Source of the DNA: an uncultured Rhizobiaceae group bacterium
GTDB taxonomy: Bacteria > Pseudomonadota > Alphaproteobacteria > Rhizobiales > Rhizobiaceae
Reading direction: 5' to 3'
Assembly (NCBI GenBank): GCA_947501445.1
Contig: CANMVS010000011.1
Coordinates: forward strand, 1-64,000
DNA: 64,000 nt
Each line of letters opens with the position of its first letter. Position 1 is the first letter of the stretch. A program made the position numbers and the translations under genes. Shown in pieces: positions 62,072 through 64,000 of the stretch. The notes beneath the pieces are model-generated. The model made no database searches. It had not been told where the DNA came from and saw only the letters and a program-made list of their open reading frames with translations.

Positions 62072-64000
62072 TCAAAAAATTGCCAGCATGCGCGCATTGA
62101 AGCCATGGGCCGTTGCACCATCACCATATTGGCCCTCATAGGAAGCACCGATCATCACATTGTCCGTGACGTTGACATCTAGTCCCAGTTCCGTGACGGC
62201 TGCATCCTCGGCGATTGGTGCGCCAAGCACCGTGAAAGGCGTGCTGCCTGCAATGGTAAATGTCGATGCCGGATCAACATCGCCAAAAGCATGACGCCAG
62301 CCAACCATGCCTCTTGTGTTGACCCTGTCAGCCAATTGCAGGCTGCTACGCAGACCAAGCGTTGTGTAGGTCGTGTCATTGGTTTGCGTGCCTGCCGACA
62401 GCGCGGAAATACCACCGGTTTCGCTGTAAGCATCTGTCTTCAGGTTGATGTAGCTGACACCGGCAAATGGCTCCAGTGCGAACCTGTCTGTTTTGACCTC
62501 ATAGCCGGCTTCAGCAAAGAACTGGTAGGAGCGTGCATCATAGTCGCCAGCCAGTGTTTCTGTAACCGGAATGGTCACCTGCCGTGTGGTTTCAATGGAA
62601 TGCCACGTATAGAGCGCGCCAAAGCTGATACCGGCCGTGCCGTTTCCGGTGCTCTTTTCTGCACCGCCATAGACACCTATTGTATAGCTGTCGGCATCAC
62701 CCGACGAGGCGAGCGCGTCGACACGGGTGGATGTCTGGCTATAGCCACCCAACAGACCGAGGCGGGCATTGTTACCGACCTCGCGGTCGATGCCGGCAAC
62801 AAATCCACCAAGCGTGTTATCCATCTGGGCGGTATTGGACGTCGCATCCGTATCGGTCCAATTGCCATAGCCGGTGAGCCAGAAGCCGTTTTCGCCATCA
62901 ATTGTGTCACCATAGGCGGCGGTGGAGCGCTCACCCGCTTCTGCCTCAAAGGTTGCATGAATGCGGTCATTCACTGCGCTGACTGCCTGCTGGCTATTTT
63001 CCATCAACGCTCCCATCAGCGATGCATGGGCTTCACCTGACATTTGGTCATAGGCATCGCGGGCAGCCCCCTCGGATTCCAGCAGGATCAACGTATCAAA
63101 CAGCGAATTGCCGGATGCCAAGGTGTCGAGACCACTTGCGAGGGATCTCTGGTTGTGCGTTTGTGCCAGGTCACCAAACGCAACGGTTTGATCAACAGTA
63201 ACTTTGACATAATGGGCTCCAGCTGTTGACGTGTCATAGTTCAAAGTTGGTGTCATAAAGACAGACGGCACTACGACATCAGCGAATGTTGATCCGAACC
63301 CTGGACTTGTGAGGATCACGATTTCCTGACCCAATTGTGCATCATAATCGCCAGTCAGCATTACAGTACCAGCAAGTGATGCTCCAACACCGACGGTCAG
63401 ACCCTGATCCGCGTGCGTGCCGTCCATTTCTACAAGGTAGTACGAGCCCGTGTTAAATGCGAGTTTGCCACTTGCAGTGCCAGTGCCTGACACAGTACCG
63501 CCGTCCGTAACTGTGATGTAGCCACCCAAAATATTGTCGATTGCAAGCGTGCCACCATGGATATTTGTCGGCATGCCACTCGCACTGCTATCACCTGTCA
63601 GCCGGGTGAAGCCGGCATAATGGTCAATCGCTGTTGTGCCGCTGCCACTGCTGATACCGGGGGTGAATGCATAGGTGCCCGTCACGTCGGTGTGATTAAA
63701 GACCAATGAGCCGGTTCCTGAACCGAATTGGACCAATGCTGTGTTCAGTGTGCCGGGAGCGATGGCGGCTTCACGCGCAGCAGCGCCGATGTTCACAGTA
63801 CCAGTGGAACTTCCAGATCTCGCAACATACGTGGTGCCAGCGACATCGACGAAGCCGCCATCCCCGATCGTCATGGTGCCGATGCCGGTGCCTACACTGC
63901 CGACAGTAAGACTTAGAGAATTGATCCATCTGGAGCCCGGACCGGTGACCATTACAGCGCCGTTAGAACCGGAATCGCGACCAATTGTGGCATCTGCGTT
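62072..64000 (-). CDS. Autotransporter (type Va), 3' part; 5' end outside the window
   Basis: 642 aa visible, open to the window edge. The N-terminal visible part is beta-helical passenger with repeats of type SGSNGAVMVTGPGSRW, LTVGSVGTGIGTMTIGDGGFV and VDVAGTTYVARSGSSTG, typical of surface-exposed beta-helices. After a linker (about 300-360) the C-terminal autotransporter barrel begins near GENGFWLTGYGNW and ends with the terminal phenylalanine of NARMLAIF, needed for BAM recognition. The passenger should be displayed on or released from the cell surface. Its role (adhesion, aggregation) cannot be read. A full copy of the 103-bp repeat abuts the stop. Confidence 0.9.
   Translation of the reverse strand, partial: NADATIGRDSGSNGAVMVTGPGSRWINSLSLTVGSVGTGIGTMTIGDGGFVDVAGTTYVARSGSSTGTVNIGAAAREAAIAPGTLNTALVQFGSGTGSLVFNHTDVTGTYAFTPGISSGSGTTAIDHYAGFTRLTGDSSASGMPTNIHGGTLAIDNILGGYITVTDGGTVSGTGTASGKLAFNTGSYYLVEMDGTHADQGLTVGVGASLAGTVMLTGDYDAQLGQEIVILTSPGFGSTFADVVVPSVFMTPTLNYDTSTAGAHYVKVTVDQTVAFGDLAQTHNQRSLASGLDTLASGNSLFDTLILLESEGAARDAYDQMSGEAHASLMGALMENSQQAVSAVNDRIHATFEAEAGERSTAAYGDTIDGENGFWLTGYGNWTDTDATSNTAQMDNTLGGFVAGIDREVGNNARLGLLGGYSQTSTRVDALASSGDADSYTIGVYGGAEKSTGNGTAGISFGALYTWHSIETTRQVTIPVTETLAGDYDARSYQFFAEAGYEVKTDRFALEPFAGVSYINLKTDAYSETGGISALSAGTQTNDTTYTTLGLRSSLQLADRVNTRGMVGWRHAFGDVDPASTFTIAGSTPFTVLGAPIAEDAAVTELGLDVNVTDNVMIGASYEGQYGDGATAHGFNARMLAIF

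Overview
The window reads as a chromosomal segment of an alphaproteobacterium of the Hyphomicrobiales (Rhizobiales) type. The evidence is an Omp10-type lipoprotein as in Brucella, a GapR/DUF2312 protein, a DUF1465 (RcdA-like) protein, DUF1036 translationally coupled to pyruvate kinase, a DUF459 SGNH protein next to an MltB-type transglycosylase and galU, homospermidine synthase, and zinc-ligand-free L31 and L36. No tRNA, rRNA, phage, IS transposase, plasmid or CRISPR locus is visible. The species cannot be named from the sequence alone.

Layout. 1-430: gene-free, with a 295-bp MITE-like element bounded by 30-bp inverted repeats. 0.4-4.7 kb: three-gene ABC exporter (ATPase, FtsX-type permease, HlyD-type adaptor). 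4.7-8.2 kb: formate/nitrite-type channel, small secreted protein, tandem UspA protein, threonine aldolase. 8.7-15 kb: gltB-gltD. 15-24.9 kb: envelope genes (DUF459, MltB-type transglycosylase, galU, beta-barrel porin, NfeD/SPFH pair, ferrochelatase, LysM-tailed 5'-nucleotidase). 25.1-28.1 kb: PaaK-like ligase/SDR/GNAT operon and omp10. 28.3-34 kb: homospermidine synthase, pabC, pabB, M3 peptidase. 34.3-43.8 kb: DUF882 peptidase-like protein, gapR, DUF1244, DUF1036-pyk, alpha/beta hydrolase with TPR protein, L36, purE-purK, two YdcH-like proteins. 44-49.7 kb: acyl-CoA synthetase, TSUP transporter, ThiE-like/Sel1 pair, EamA transporter. 50-52.4 kb: RTX protein behind an AT-rich region with a near-consensus promoter. 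52.7-61.5 kb: efp, inositol monophosphatase, a proton-channel pair (ExbB/MotA-like plus ExbD-like helix fused to OmpA/MotB domain), FAD dehydrogenase, ABC exporter, L31, DUF1465. 61.7-64 kb: a candidate small RNA and the 3' part of an autotransporter running off the window.

The most striking non-coding signal is a 103-bp, multi-hairpin repeat present in six full-length copies, three truncated copies and one remnant. Most copies lie within about 70 bp of the 3' end of a gene, and several supply the stop codon or last residues of a neighbour. Two full copies differ by a compensatory base-pair change, so the hairpin appears to be under selection. A second notable signal is an undescribed-looking small RNA (about 61731-61840, minus strand) with a CCUCCC loop and a strong intrinsic terminator.
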